Source: Sulfuricurvum sp. PC08-66 (GTDB taxonomy: Bacteria; Campylobacterota; Campylobacteria; Campylobacterales; Sulfurimonadaceae). Taken from it: DNA of 33,547 bases. A program made the position numbers and the translations under genes. Shown here one piece after another: positions 14,034 through 22,663 of this stretch (positions within the stretch are counted from its first letter, which is position 1; every line of letters starts with the position of its first letter). Under the pieces are notes generated by a model. The model was not told where the DNA came from. It saw nothing but the letters and a program-made list of their open reading frames with translations, and searched no databases. The stretch lies in contig JQIT01000011.1 of the NCBI GenBank assembly GCA_000830255.1, positions 1 to 33,547 on the forward strand, written 5' to 3'.

Positions 14034-14933
14034 ATGGAAAATATTACACTCATTGGGACACTCTTCGCGCTGGGGTATGTGCTACAAAAATTGCGCATTT
14101 TTCCTCTCGATATGCCCCTCATACTCAACCGCTTTGTCATTACCATCGCGCTACCTGCGCTCATTTTGGCGCAAGTGCCCAAGCTCGACCTCTCGATGCA
14201 GATGTTCATCCCGCCCATCATCGCATGGGTCGTCATGGTTCTCTCTGCTTTGGCGGTGCTGCTTTTTTCACGTCTGATGAGATTTTCTCGTAGTGTCGAG
14301 GGGGCGTTGCTCTTGGTAGCGGTACTCACCAACAGCTCCTTCGTAGGTATTCCGATGATTACCGCCTATCTAGGCGAGGAGTCTTTGGGGTATCTCATGA
14401 TGTACGACCAATTGGGTACAGCTATCGCGCTCAGTACCTATGGGGCTTTGGTCGTGGCGCTTTATGCGCACCAAGGCGACCCAAGTCCACGCGCTATTGC
14501 ACGCAAAATCCTCACCTTTCCCCCTTTCATCGCGGTGGTGGTGGGACTGCTTCTCATCGATAGAGGGTATCCAGCCTTTTTGGATGCGACCTTGGAGGCG
14601 TTGTCAGCGACCATCATCCCCTTGGCGCTTATCTCCGCAGGACTACAGCTACAGCTACGCCTGCCCAAGGAGGAGTTGGGGGCGTTTAGCGTGGCGCTCT
14701 TCATCAAACTTGCGTTGGCTCCTGCTATTGCGATAGGACTTTGTGCGACGATGGATTGGCAAGGGATGGCGGCGCATGTAGCCATCATGGAGGCAGGAAT
14801 GGCGCCGATGATAACGGCGGGAGTGGTAGCTTCAGTGGCGGGTCTAGCCCCGCGTCTGGCTACTTCGATAGTGGGGTATGGGATTTTGGCTTCGTTTGCC
14901 ACAAGCGCGTTGCTTTATGCGATGATTATTTAG
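14034..14933 (+). CDS. AEC-family (auxin efflux carrier-like) transporter
   Basis: 299 residues from ATG 14034, chosen over ATG 14028 because AAGG ends directly before the latter and is 6 bases from the former. It has about nine to ten hydrophobic segments, starting LIGTLFALGYVLQKL. The NSSFVGIPMITAYLGEE stretch is the signature crossover region of this family, with a later EAGMAPMITAGVVAS. Bacterial members export or take up small organic acids such as malate; the substrate is unknown here. Its last 8 bases overlap the end of rny, read from the other strand. TATAGT at 14006-14011 may be its -10 box. Confidence 0.88.
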   Translation: MENITLIGTLFALGYVLQKLRIFPLDMPLILNRFVITIALPALILAQVPKLDLSMQMFIPPIIAWVVMVLSALAVLLFSRLMRFSRSVEGALLLVAVLTNSSFVGIPMITAYLGEESLGYLMMYDQLGTAIALSTYGALVVALYAHQGDPSPRAIARKILTFPPFIAVVVGLLLIDRGYPAFLDATLEALSATIIPLALISAGLQLQLRLPKEELGAFSVALFIKLALAPAIAIGLCATMDWQGMAAHVAIMEAGMAPMITAGVVASVAGLAPRLATSIVGYGILASFATSALLYAMII

Positions 14934-16494
14934 CCACCGCTACGAAGCGCTCTTCACGTATGACATTGACCTTGACATCACCAGGGTATTGCAAGGTCTG
15001 CTCGATTTGACGCGCGATATCGTGTGCGAGGGTGGCAGATTGGGCATCATTGACCAATTGTGCATTGACAATGACGCGCACTTCACGCCCTGCATTGATA
15101 GCGTAGGCGTGTTTGACCCCCTCCTTCGATAGTGCTATCTCCTCGATAGCTTTGACACGGCGCACAAAATTTTCGAGTACCTCTCGACGTGCCCCAGGGC
15201 GTGCCGCTGAGAGGGCATCTGCCGCACACACCGCCGCACACTCGATAGAACCTACCTCTTGTTGGTCGTGGTGAGCGTAGATGGCATTGATGACGACAGG
15301 GTCTTCACTGTATCGACGGCAAATATCTGCCCCGATATCGACGTGATTTCCGCCTATTTCGTGCGTCATCGCTTTGCCAATATCGTGCAAAAGCCCTGCG
15401 CGACGTGCCAACATCTCATTGCCCCCAAGCTCAGCGGCGATGATACCTGCAAAGTGCGCCACCTCTAGCGTATGCGCCAAAGCATTTTGACCGTAGCTTG
15501 CACGGTAGCGTAGCTTGCCAATGAGCTTGACCACATCAGGATGTATACCTGTGACACCCATATCGAGCACGATTTGCTCACCCTCGTGTAGGATTTGCTC
15601 CTCGAACTCTTGGGAGACCTTCTCGAAAATCTCCTCGATACGTGCAGGCTGAATACGTCCATCCTCGATAAGTAGCTCGATAGTGCGTGTCGCAATGGCG
15701 CGTCGATAGAGGTTGTGACTGCTCACCTCGATGGCGTTGGGGGTCTCATCGATGAGAATATCGATGCCCATAAGTTGCTCTAGGGCTTTGATATTGCGAC
15801 CCTCTTTGCCGATGATACGCCCTTTGAGGTCGTCGTTGGGCAACACTATGGTATTGACCAATCGCTCAGCGGCAAACTCCCCTGCATAACGTGTCGTTGC
15901 TTGGGCTAAGATATATGCGGCGTGACGTTGGAGTTTTTGTTTGTCTTGTTGCTCTATCTTGCGGTAGGCGTTTGCCAAATCCGCTTTGGATAGCTCCTCG
16001 ACATGTGCGATGAGGAGTTTGCGCGCCTCATCAGCAGTCATGCCTGTGTAGTTTTCTAGCTGTGAGACCAATTGCACTTGCTTCTCTTCGTAGACACGTT
16101 GAAGTTTTTCATAGAAGGCAATTTCGCGCTCGATGCGCTCCGCCTTTATGAGTGTCATACGCTCTTTTTGGAGGATTTGCTCCTCACGACGCTCGATATC
16201 GCGCAAAATAGCGTGCTCTTTTTTCTCTATCTCGCATCGATGTGCATCCTGTTCACTGCGTACCAAGGCTAACTGCTCTTCGTATTTGCGCTTGGCTTCA
16301 AACTCTTTTTCTTGGATAGCCAGCTTGCTTTTGTGGAGCAGCAACTCCGCCTCATGCTCGATGGCTTTGGCTTTGGCTTGGGCTTTGTTGGTATAGATAT
16401 CCATACGACTCAAAACGATTTTACGTGTGATCAATACGCTCAAAAAGCCTACGATCAGCGCCACCACTGCGGCGACGAAGAGTGTCTCTATCAT
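14926..16494 (-). CDS. rny: Ribonuclease Y
   Basis: 522 residues with the complete RNase Y architecture: an N-terminal membrane helix (residues 4-22), a long coiled coil (about 35-145), a KH domain with GRIIGKEGRNIK (225-236), and an HD domain with H370-D371 in LLHDIGKAMTHE. It is a membrane-anchored endoribonuclease that starts mRNA decay in bacteria lacking RNase E or using both. The length and order match the family (about 510-520). It lies 10 bases after the cyclo-ligase stop and is probably cotranscribed with it. The 3' end overlaps the AEC transporter gene by 8 bases. Confidence 0.97.
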   Translation of the reverse strand: MIETLFVAAVVALIVGFLSVLITRKIVLSRMDIYTNKAQAKAKAIEHEAELLLHKSKLAIQEKEFEAKRKYEEQLALVRSEQDAHRCEIEKKEHAILRDIERREEQILQKERMTLIKAERIEREIAFYEKLQRVYEEKQVQLVSQLENYTGMTADEARKLLIAHVEELSKADLANAYRKIEQQDKQKLQRHAAYILAQATTRYAGEFAAERLVNTIVLPNDDLKGRIIGKEGRNIKALEQLMGIDILIDETPNAIEVSSHNLYRRAIATRTIELLIEDGRIQPARIEEIFEKVSQEFEEQILHEGEQIVLDMGVTGIHPDVVKLIGKLRYRASYGQNALAHTLEVAHFAGIIAAELGGNEMLARRAGLLHDIGKAMTHEIGGNHVDIGADICRRYSEDPVVINAIYAHHDQQEVGSIECAAVCAADALSAARPGARREVLENFVRRVKAIEEIALSKEGVKHAYAINAGREVRVIVNAQLVNDAQSATLAHDIARQIEQTLQYPGDVKVNVIREERFVAVAK

Positions 16495-16504
16495 GATGAA
16501 ATTC

Positions 16505-17047
16505 CTAAAGTATCAAAAAATCTTTGGCGGTGACGACATAGTCGGCACGAATGTCATAAGCATCGGTGAGGATATGGGGAGATTCGATGCGCTTGGTTTG
16601 CACGAAAATAGTGATAGGTTTCGTAGTCAGTCGTGCAAAAAAGCGGTCGTACATCCCCTTGCCAAAACCGATGCGTTTATAGGCTTTGTCAAACGCCAAT
16701 ATGGGCACAATCGCCATATCAACCTTTGTTACGGTTCGATGGCTCTTTTTGGGCTGGAGTATCGCGTACTTCGACCTAAAAAAGGGCAGTGCAAATGGTA
16801 CCATTTTGAAGCTGTCGTGCTCCATAAAGGGCACATAGATGCGCTTGTAGGGGCGCAACGCCCACATGAGAGGACGCAAATCGACCTCGTGTGCCATAGG
16901 CAGATAAAAGAGTATCGATTGGGGGTTGTGCTGGGCTATGAGCGAGGCGATTTTGAGGCTGATTTTTTTGCTGGCTTGGTAGCGGTAGAAGCGCTCTTTG
17001 TCGAGGCGTTTTTTGGCGTAGGTGCGCATCTGGGATTTGGTCGTCAT
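16505..17047 (-). CDS. 5-formyltetrahydrofolate cyclo-ligase family protein
   Basis: About 180 residues, with ATG 17047 favoured (GAGAAAC just upstream) and ATG 17056 possible; longer frames run into the divergent tlpA gene. The N-terminal TKSQMRTYAKKRLDKERF is the typical Lys/Arg-rich start. SILFYLPMAHEVDLRPL, RIYVPFM, and IVPILAFDKAYKRIGFGKGMYDRFF follow; the last is the family signature around the nucleotide/folate site. The enzyme converts 5-formyl-THF to 5,10-methenyl-THF with ATP. It precedes rny by 10 bases and is divergent from tlpA by 46 bases. Confidence 0.93.
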   Translation of the reverse strand: MTTKSQMRTYAKKRLDKERFYRYQASKKISLKIASLIAQHNPQSILFYLPMAHEVDLRPLMWALRPYKRIYVPFMEHDSFKMVPFALPFFRSKYAILQPKKSHRTVTKVDMAIVPILAFDKAYKRIGFGKGMYDRFFARLTTKPITIFVQTKRIESPHILTDAYDIRADYVVTAKDFLIL

Positions 17048-17062
17048 GTTTCTCATACTTGG

Positions 17063-17068
17063 TATAAT
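17063..17068 (+). promoter_or_regulatory. Extended -10 promoter for tlpA-ftsY-radA
   Basis: TGG-TATAAT forms an extended -10 element (TGnTATAAT) 25 bases before the tlpA ATG, with no good -35 box. It lies in the 46-bp gap shared with the divergent cyclo-ligase gene. The reverse strand of the same spot reads TATTAT and could serve the other direction. Confidence 0.6.
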
Positions 17069-17093
17069 AGCGAAAAATTTCCAAGGACCCTCG

Positions 17094-17651
17094 ATGCGAT
17101 TTGCCCCCCTTTTTACCCTTTCTACGCTGCTTTTGTCTGCGCTTTTTTTGACCTCATGCAGTGACAAACCCCAAGAAAACAGCGAGATTCCTAGCGTCAA
17201 ATTCACCCTCGAAGACACCACCCAAAAAGAGTACACCGTACACAAACAGGGTCGCACCATCACTATCGATGAGGCAAAAGGCAAGGTGCTTATTTTTGAT
17301 ATTTTTGCGACATGGTGCCCTTCGTGCAAGGTCATCGCGCCACACCTAGGACACATCCAAGAAAAATATGGTGATTCGGTACAAGTGCTTGGCATCCTCA
17401 TCGAAGAGGGCAAACCTCACAGCTACGCCATAGAGTTCGCCCAAAAATATGGTGCTACCTACCCTATCTCCAACAGCGAAGACAACCGTGAATTGGCTGG
17501 TCGTATCGCCGCGGATATGCGCCAACCGCGTAGTTTTCCTATTCCGTTGGTCGTGATGTATGACCAAAAGGGCGAATATTTCCGCCACTATGTAGGGGCG
17601 GTGCCCGAAGAGATGATAGAGCGTGATGTGGCAACACTCCTAGGACAATAA
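17094..17651 (+). CDS. TlpA-like thioredoxin-fold lipoprotein
   Basis: 185 residues from ATG 17094, with AAGGA about 7 bases upstream. A lipoprotein signal peptide ends at Cys22 (LTSC), so the protein is anchored in the envelope. The thioredoxin-fold domain has KVLIFDIFATWCPSCKVIAPHL with the redox pair C75 and C78, and a cis-Pro region near PRSFPIPLVVMYDQKG. It is likely to reduce or exchange disulfides in periplasmic proteins, such as apocytochromes. It is the first gene of a rightward operon, and its stop is 2 bases before the ftsY start codon. Confidence 0.92.
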   Translation: MRFAPLFTLSTLLLSALFLTSCSDKPQENSEIPSVKFTLEDTTQKEYTVHKQGRTITIDEAKGKVLIFDIFATWCPSCKVIAPHLGHIQEKYGDSVQVLGILIEEGKPHSYAIEFAQKYGATYPISNSEDNRELAGRIAADMRQPRSFPIPLVVMYDQKGEYFRHYVGAVPEEMIERDVATLLGQ

Positions 17652-17653
17652 CC

Positions 17654-18490
17654 GTGCTAGGATTTTTCAAACGCGCCTTTACCAAAACCGACAAAATCGA
17701 GCGTGAGCGTCTCGAAGAGTTGCTACTCGAAGCGGATATTGCTTATGACATTGTAGAGCCACTGATCGAATCTCTACCCAGCAGTGTCTCGCGTGAAAAA
17801 CTACGTCCAAAACTGCTAGAACTTTTGAATTCTCAAATAAAAAGTCCTGAATCGACCCAAAATGAGAGACCCTTCGTAGAACTCATCATCGGTATCAATG
17901 GCGCAGGCAAGACCACCACCATCGCCAAACTCACCCATCGATACACCGCCCAAGGTGCCAAAGTGCTCTTGGGTGCCGCTGATACGTTCAGAGCCGCCGC
18001 CATCGAACAGCTACGTCGATGGGCAACACGCCTAAACGTCGATATCGTCGCCACCCAACAAGACCACGACCCCTCTGCCGTAGCCTACGATACCGTCTCC
18101 AAGGCACTCGCCAAAGGGTACGACCATGTCATCATCGATACCGCTGGACGACTACACACCCAAAACAATCTCGCCAACGAACTCAAAAAAATCGTGCGCG
18201 TCATCCAAAAAGCGATGCCTTCCGCACCCCACCGCAAGCTCCTCGTGCTCGATGGTACGCAAGGTAGCTCTGCTATAGCGCAAGCACACGCCTTTCATGA
18301 GATGGTCGCCATCGATGGCATCATCATCACCAAGCTCGATGGCACCGCCAAAGGGGGCGCGCTTTTCTCTATCGCGGCACAAAGCACGCTACCGATTCTC
18401 TACATCGGTGTAGGTGAAGGGGTCGAAGATTTGCGCGATTTTGAGCCTGAAGTTTTTGTCGATAGTCTGCTCGATGCGATGTACCTCTAA
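17654..18490 (+). CDS. ftsY: Signal recognition particle receptor FtsY
   Basis: 278 residues from a GTG start at 17654, with AGGA about 8 bases upstream inside the end of tlpA. It consists of the NG domain alone: a helical N domain (residues 1-70), then the GTPase with IIGINGAGKTTTIAKL (about 78-93), ADTFRAAAIEQL, IIDTAGRLHTQ and ITKLDGTAKGGA. It lacks the long acidic A domain of the E. coli protein; a basic, hydrophobic N-terminus (MLGFFKRAFTKTDK) may touch the membrane instead, and short forms are usual in this phylum. It receives ribosome-bound SRP at the inner membrane. Its stop overlaps the radA start by one base (TAATG). Confidence 0.96.
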   Translation: MLGFFKRAFTKTDKIERERLEELLLEADIAYDIVEPLIESLPSSVSREKLRPKLLELLNSQIKSPESTQNERPFVELIIGINGAGKTTTIAKLTHRYTAQGAKVLLGAADTFRAAAIEQLRRWATRLNVDIVATQQDHDPSAVAYDTVSKALAKGYDHVIIDTAGRLHTQNNLANELKKIVRVIQKAMPSAPHRKLLVLDGTQGSSAIAQAHAFHEMVAIDGIIITKLDGTAKGGALFSIAAQSTLPILYIGVGEGVEDLRDFEPEVFVDSLLDAMYL

Positions 18491-19836
18491 TGGCAAAAGC
18501 AAAGAGCGTTTTTGAGTGCCAAGCGTGTGGCTACACCACCGCCAAATGGCTAGGTAAATGCCCTGAATGTGGGGCGTGGGACAATTTCCTAGAGCTAAAC
18601 GCCACCCAACAAGCCCACCTCAAAGAGCAAGCGACCCAACTCTCCAAACCCTCCAACGCCATCGCCATCACCGATGTGGTCGAGGAGACCATCTCACGCT
18701 TCAGCTCCAACGATATCGAGCTGGATTTGGTGCTAGGGGGTGGCATAGTCCCAGGTTCTCTCATCCTCATTGGGGGAAGTCCTGGTATTGGCAAATCGAC
18801 CTTACTGCTCAAAATCGCCGCTAATGTCGCCAAGCAGGGACTCGAGAGTCTCTATGTCACAGGCGAAGAGTCCGCTAGCCAAATCAAACTGCGCGCCAAT
18901 CGTCTGGATGCCAATGAAAAAAGCCTCTACCTCTTGGCAGAAATTGAACTCGCCACCGTCCTCTCAGAAGCTCGCAAACGCCCCTACAGCGTCATCGTCA
19001 TCGATTCGATTCAGACCATGTTCTCCCAAGAGATCGCTAGTGCTCCTGGATCTGTTTCACAAGTGCGCGAGATTACCTTCGAGCTGATGCGTTTTGCCAA
19101 AGAGCACAATATTTCGATTTTTATCATCGGACATATCACCAAAGAGGGAAGTATCGCAGGGCCACGTGTCCTAGAGCATATGGTCGATGTGGTGCTCTAC
19201 TTCGAAGGCGACGCGAGCAAAGAGATACGCATGCTTCGCGGCTTCAAAAACCGCTTCGGCTCCACCAACGAAGTAGGGATTTTTGAGATGAGTGAACGTG
19301 GGCTTTTGAGCGCCAAAACACTCTACGGCAAATTCTTCTCTACCCTCTCTGCACAACCAGGTTCTGCACTCACCGTCATCATGGAGGGGAGTCGCCCCAT
19401 CATCGTAGAGGTGCAAGCATTGGTGAGCCAAAGCATGGCACACGCGCCCAAACGTAGCACGACAGGGTTCGATACCAATCGCCTCACGATGCTTCTAGCC
19501 CTGCTAGAGAAAAAGCTCGATATTCCACTGAATCAATATGATGTTTTTATCAATATCACGGGCGGTATTCGTATCATGGAACCTAGCGCTGATTTGGCTA
19601 TTATTGCCGCGATTTTGAGCAGTTTTCGTAACCGTATCCTCTCCAAAGAGACTATATTTTTGGGAGAGGTGAGCCTCACGGGGGATATTCGTGAAGTGCT
19701 CTCCACCGATGTGCGGCTCAAAGAGGCGAGTCTGCACCACTTTACCAAAGCGATCTTGCCCAAAAAGCCGTTAGAAAAGTCCCCTATCAAATGCTTCGAG
19801 GTCAAAGAGGTAATTCAAATTGTCGATTGGATGTAA
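18490..19836 (+). CDS. radA: DNA repair protein RadA (Sms)
   Basis: 448 residues, the family norm. An N-terminal zinc finger (C10, C13, C24, C27) comes first. The RecA-like ATPase follows, with Walker A GGSPGIGKST (95-104) and Walker B around VIVIDSIQTM, then the RadA-specific KNRFGSTNEVG motif. The C-terminal part is Lon-protease-like (LDIPLNQYDVFINITGGI, ADLAIIAAILSSFRN) without protease activity in this family. RadA is a helicase that helps strand exchange and branch migration during recombinational repair and transformation. It is cotranscribed with ftsY, and the next gene begins 3 bases after its stop. Confidence 0.97.
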   Translation: MAKAKSVFECQACGYTTAKWLGKCPECGAWDNFLELNATQQAHLKEQATQLSKPSNAIAITDVVEETISRFSSNDIELDLVLGGGIVPGSLILIGGSPGIGKSTLLLKIAANVAKQGLESLYVTGEESASQIKLRANRLDANEKSLYLLAEIELATVLSEARKRPYSVIVIDSIQTMFSQEIASAPGSVSQVREITFELMRFAKEHNISIFIIGHITKEGSIAGPRVLEHMVDVVLYFEGDASKEIRMLRGFKNRFGSTNEVGIFEMSERGLLSAKTLYGKFFSTLSAQPGSALTVIMEGSRPIIVEVQALVSQSMAHAPKRSTTGFDTNRLTMLLALLEKKLDIPLNQYDVFINITGGIRIMEPSADLAIIAAILSSFRNRILSKETIFLGEVSLTGDIREVLSTDVRLKEASLHHFTKAILPKKPLEKSPIKCFEVKEVIQIVDWM

Positions 19837-19839
19837 AAA

Positions 19840-21387
19840 ATGAAAAATGTAGTATTGGGTCTGTTGGTTTTGCTTTTGGTAGGGTGTGAGACTCCACCTC
19901 CGCCACCCTCATTCGTGAGTGAATCCACCGTCGTAGCCTACGATTTCGAGAGTGGTATCGATAGTTGGGATGCAATGAGTTATGGCTTTGAAGCCAACAG
20001 TACCACCGCACATGCCCACAAAGGTACCCGTGCACTGCATATCTACAATCGAATAGGTCAAGAATTCAGCGCAGGTGCACGTATCGAACCCTCTATCGAA
20101 GCCAACACTACTTATGTCGTACGCGGCTATATTCGTCATGGCGTAGCTGACACCAACCAAACCTACACCCTGAATGCCAAAATAGGCACATACACCTATC
20201 GCCCTTATGGACGCATCAATGCCTCTAGCAGTGCATGGGTCAAATTCCGCTCCTATGTGCGCTTCTCCCAAAGCGACATCGACGCCAATATCACGCTCTA
20301 TTTCACCAGTGACACCAACACCAGTAACTTCTACATCGATGATATTACCCTCGTCAAAAGCGCCTATACTCCACCCCAAACCCTAGGTACAAAACCCTTG
20401 GGTATCAGCGGTCGCCACATCGTCGATGCCAACGGTGCGACAGTGCGTCTCAAAGGTATCAATCTCAACGCCTACGATGACGACCAATCGACCAATCCAG
20501 AAACCTTTATGAACTACACCTACAACAACTACGACAAAGAGGATTTCGCGCATATCAAAGCGCTCGGCTTCAATGCGGTGCGCTTGAATCTCTGGTACGC
20601 CTATTTCGAAGAGGATAACAATACGGGTGCTTACCTCGACCGCGGATTTGATTGGCTCGATACGATCATCGGATGGGCAAAAGAGGCGGGGCTTTATGTG
20701 ATGCTCGATATGCATGCACCCCAAGGAGGAGGATTCCAAGGGCCTAGCAATGTCACCGCATTTTGGAATACGACTGACTATCAAACGCGCTACATCAATC
20801 TCTGGAAAGCGTTAGCACAACGCTACCGCTACGAGAGTGCCATCGCCGCATACGACATACTCAACGAACCCTGCCCCAATACCCAGAGTGCTTACATCGA
20901 CTTGGCACAAAAAACCGTCGATGCGATTCGTACAATCGATACCTATCACATCTGCAATGTGGAACACAGTTTTGCCACCTACAGCACATACATGGACATA
21001 AACGGCACAAATATTCTCTACGATTTTCACTTTTATGACCCGTGGAATGAATATACAAACCACGCTTCTGCCGTCTACGGTGTCGATGTGAATTACACCC
21101 AACTGCGTACACTCTTTTACGATTTGGCGCAACACTATATAGGCAAAAATCAAGCCTTCAACGTGAGTGAGTTTGGACAGACCTATGCAAAATTCCAAGA
21201 CAAAAATGCCTCAGGGTGGATAAGCGATACGCTAAAACTCTTCGATGAGAGCGGCGCAAACTACTTCTATTTCAATTATCGCGGAACCGAATTTAGTCTA
21301 CATCCCAATGGCACATTCAACTACTATCCTGATGTGCCTACCAATGAGAGCCTGCAAACGCTTTTGCAAAGCGCTTTGGGTAAGTAA
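19840..21387 (+). CDS. Lipoprotein glycoside hydrolase family 5 (cellulase-like) with N-terminal CBM
   Basis: 515 residues. A lipoprotein signal (Cys16, LVGC) and a proline-rich linker (ETPPPPPS) lead into a carbohydrate-binding beta-sandwich of CBM4/9 style (about 30-173: VVAYDFESGIDSWDA, TNTSNFYIDDITLV). The GH5 barrel (about 185-510) has LKGINLNAYD, FNAVRLNLWYAY, VMLDMHAPQGGG, acid/base E343 in YDILNEPCPN, and nucleophile E444 in NVSEFGQT. It should cut beta-1,4-glucan or a related beta-glycan outside the inner membrane. An active-looking endoglucanase is unexpected in this mostly non-saccharolytic phylum; it may act on the cell's own exopolysaccharide. It begins 3 bases after radA, so it rides on a housekeeping operon. 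Confidence 0.9.
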   Translation: MKNVVLGLLVLLLVGCETPPPPPSFVSESTVVAYDFESGIDSWDAMSYGFEANSTTAHAHKGTRALHIYNRIGQEFSAGARIEPSIEANTTYVVRGYIRHGVADTNQTYTLNAKIGTYTYRPYGRINASSSAWVKFRSYVRFSQSDIDANITLYFTSDTNTSNFYIDDITLVKSAYTPPQTLGTKPLGISGRHIVDANGATVRLKGINLNAYDDDQSTNPETFMNYTYNNYDKEDFAHIKALGFNAVRLNLWYAYFEEDNNTGAYLDRGFDWLDTIIGWAKEAGLYVMLDMHAPQGGGFQGPSNVTAFWNTTDYQTRYINLWKALAQRYRYESAIAAYDILNEPCPNTQSAYIDLAQKTVDAIRTIDTYHICNVEHSFATYSTYMDINGTNILYDFHFYDPWNEYTNHASAVYGVDVNYTQLRTLFYDLAQHYIGKNQAFNVSEFGQTYAKFQDKNASGWISDTLKLFDESGANYFYFNYRGTEFSLHPNGTFNYYPDVPTNESLQTLLQSALGK

Positions 21388-21410
21388 TCTGCTTTTCAAG
21401 CCAAAGCAAG

Positions 21411-21416
21411 TATAAT
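21411..21416 (+). promoter_or_regulatory. Candidate -10 box before the small unknown gene
   Basis: TATAAT followed by a run of T lies 28 bases before the ATG at 21444, without a recognisable -35. An imperfect stem (GCTTT..AAAGC, 21391-21407) lies just upstream, so weak termination of the GH5 transcript is also possible here. Confidence 0.42.
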
Positions 21417-21443
21417 TTTTTTTAAAAATTGGGAGCTAAAACC

Positions 21444-21713
21444 ATGTCCACATGCACCATCGATGCCGAATACAAAGGAGAGGAGCGCTACAGCAAACTC
21501 TCTATTGCGTATCAGACCCAAGAAGACCGCAAAAGAATCGATGAAGCGCTTGAAATTGCCATGAAAAAAGCCTCTCTCACTCCTGAAATATACACCTCTT
21601 CACTCTCGCATGACCGTCATGTTGTCGTCGTAGAGTACCAAGATGATTATGATAGAGAAGCAGGTGCAGTGTTTGAAGAGCTATTAGCGATTTTGGATAT
21701 TCGCTGTATTTAA
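21444..21713 (+). CDS. Conserved-looking 89-residue protein, unknown function
   Basis: 89 residues from ATG 21444. GGGAG lies 8 bases upstream, making this start better than a TTG five codons earlier. The protein is acidic and soluble, with a beta-alpha-beta-type pattern (ERYSKLSIAYQT, KRIDEALEIAMKKA, DRHVVVVEYQDDYD, FEELLAILDI). I do not recognise a family and there is no signal peptide. The gene is monocistronic and converges with dus, with a 4-base overlap at the 3' ends (21710-21713). Codon use looks like that of the host. Confidence 0.7.
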   Translation: MSTCTIDAEYKGEERYSKLSIAYQTQEDRKRIDEALEIAMKKASLTPEIYTSSLSHDRHVVVVEYQDDYDREAGAVFEELLAILDIRCI

Positions 21714-22663
21714 CTCTCTTGAAAATGGGGTGAGAAGTACTCCACAATATAGTCGCGCATTGCGATAGGGTCACTCATGCGATTGACTTGGTCACGAAAA
21801 TGAGAGGCTTGTTTGAGTCCTTTGGAGTAGGAGTGTAGCTGCTTACGAAACGCCACCGCCCCGTGTGCACCATACACCTCTATCATCTTGTCATAATGCT
21901 CGATAATTATCTCCTGCTTTAGCGCCATACTCACATCGTTTACACCGTGTTTGAGCTGATAAAAAATCCACGGACTTCCCACTGCCGCGCGTCCTATCAT
22001 GACACCATCACATTGCGTATGCGCTAAAACATATTGCGCTTTTTCATACGAATCGATATCACCGTTGGCAATGACAGGAATAGAAACTGCCGCTTTGATA
22101 CGTGCGATAGAGTCGTAATCGACTTGCGCTTTGAATTTACCCGCACGTGTACGCCCGTGCACCGCCAAAAAATCTACACCACTATCTTCGATACGCTTGG
22201 CGATATCGACGCCGTTGTCACTGCCAAAGCCTATGCGCATTTTGGCGGAGGTGTAGCGTTTGGTAGAGGTTGCTTTGATAGTGCGCAAAAGTGCTTGCAT
22301 CGTATCCAAATCATTCAAAAGTCCACTGCCTGCGCCTTGGGCTACGACCTTGGGGACGGGACAGCCGATGTTGAGGTCGATAACATCGATACCCTCATAG
22401 GTGTTGAGAATCTCCACCGCAGCTCTGATAGCATCGACATCAGCACCTGCAATTTGAACGCTGTAGGGATTTTCAAGGGGGGATTTTTCTATCATTTTGA
22501 AGGTTTTGGCAGAGTGGTGCGCCAACGCATTGGCGCTGAGCATCTCCGATACCGTCAAATCGGCACCAAATTTTTTGACCACGCTACGCAAAGGCAAATC
22601 GGTGAAGCCTGCCAAAGGTGCCAATACATAAATAGGCACCTCAAAGGTGAGAGGATTGCTCAT
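21710..22663 (-). CDS. dus: tRNA-dihydrouridine synthase (DusB-like)
   Basis: 317 residues from ATG 22663, which shares one base with the stop of the gene upstream (TGATG). The FMN-dependent TIM-barrel signatures are all there: LAPLAGFTDLPLRSVVKKFG, SEMLSANAL, LNIGCPVPKVVAQGAGSGLL with the catalytic Cys, AKMRIGFGSD, VHGRTRAGKF, VIANGDI and MIGRAAVGSPW. The enzyme reduces specific uridines in tRNA to dihydrouridine using NADPH. The subtype (DusB rather than DusA or C) is inferred from its length and style. It is the last gene of the long gltB-led operon. Confidence 0.94.
   Translation of the reverse strand: MSNPLTFEVPIYVLAPLAGFTDLPLRSVVKKFGADLTVSEMLSANALAHHSAKTFKMIEKSPLENPYSVQIAGADVDAIRAAVEILNTYEGIDVIDLNIGCPVPKVVAQGAGSGLLNDLDTMQALLRTIKATSTKRYTSAKMRIGFGSDNGVDIAKRIEDSGVDFLAVHGRTRAGKFKAQVDYDSIARIKAAVSIPVIANGDIDSYEKAQYVLAHTQCDGVMIGRAAVGSPWIFYQLKHGVNDVSMALKQEIIIEHYDKMIEVYGAHGAVAFRKQLHSYSKGLKQASHFRDQVNRMSDPIAMRDYIVEYFSPHFQES

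Noticed and set aside
14926-14933. Possible mis-called end of rny or the AEC transporter because the two genes overlap
   Set aside because: Both stops are clear and both C-termini have family-typical lengths; a short convergent overlap is plausible.
21391-21424. Rho-independent terminator after the GH5 gene
   Set aside because: The stem is only 5 bp with a 7-base loop, and the T-run is separated from it and overlaps a TATAAT box; too weak to call.
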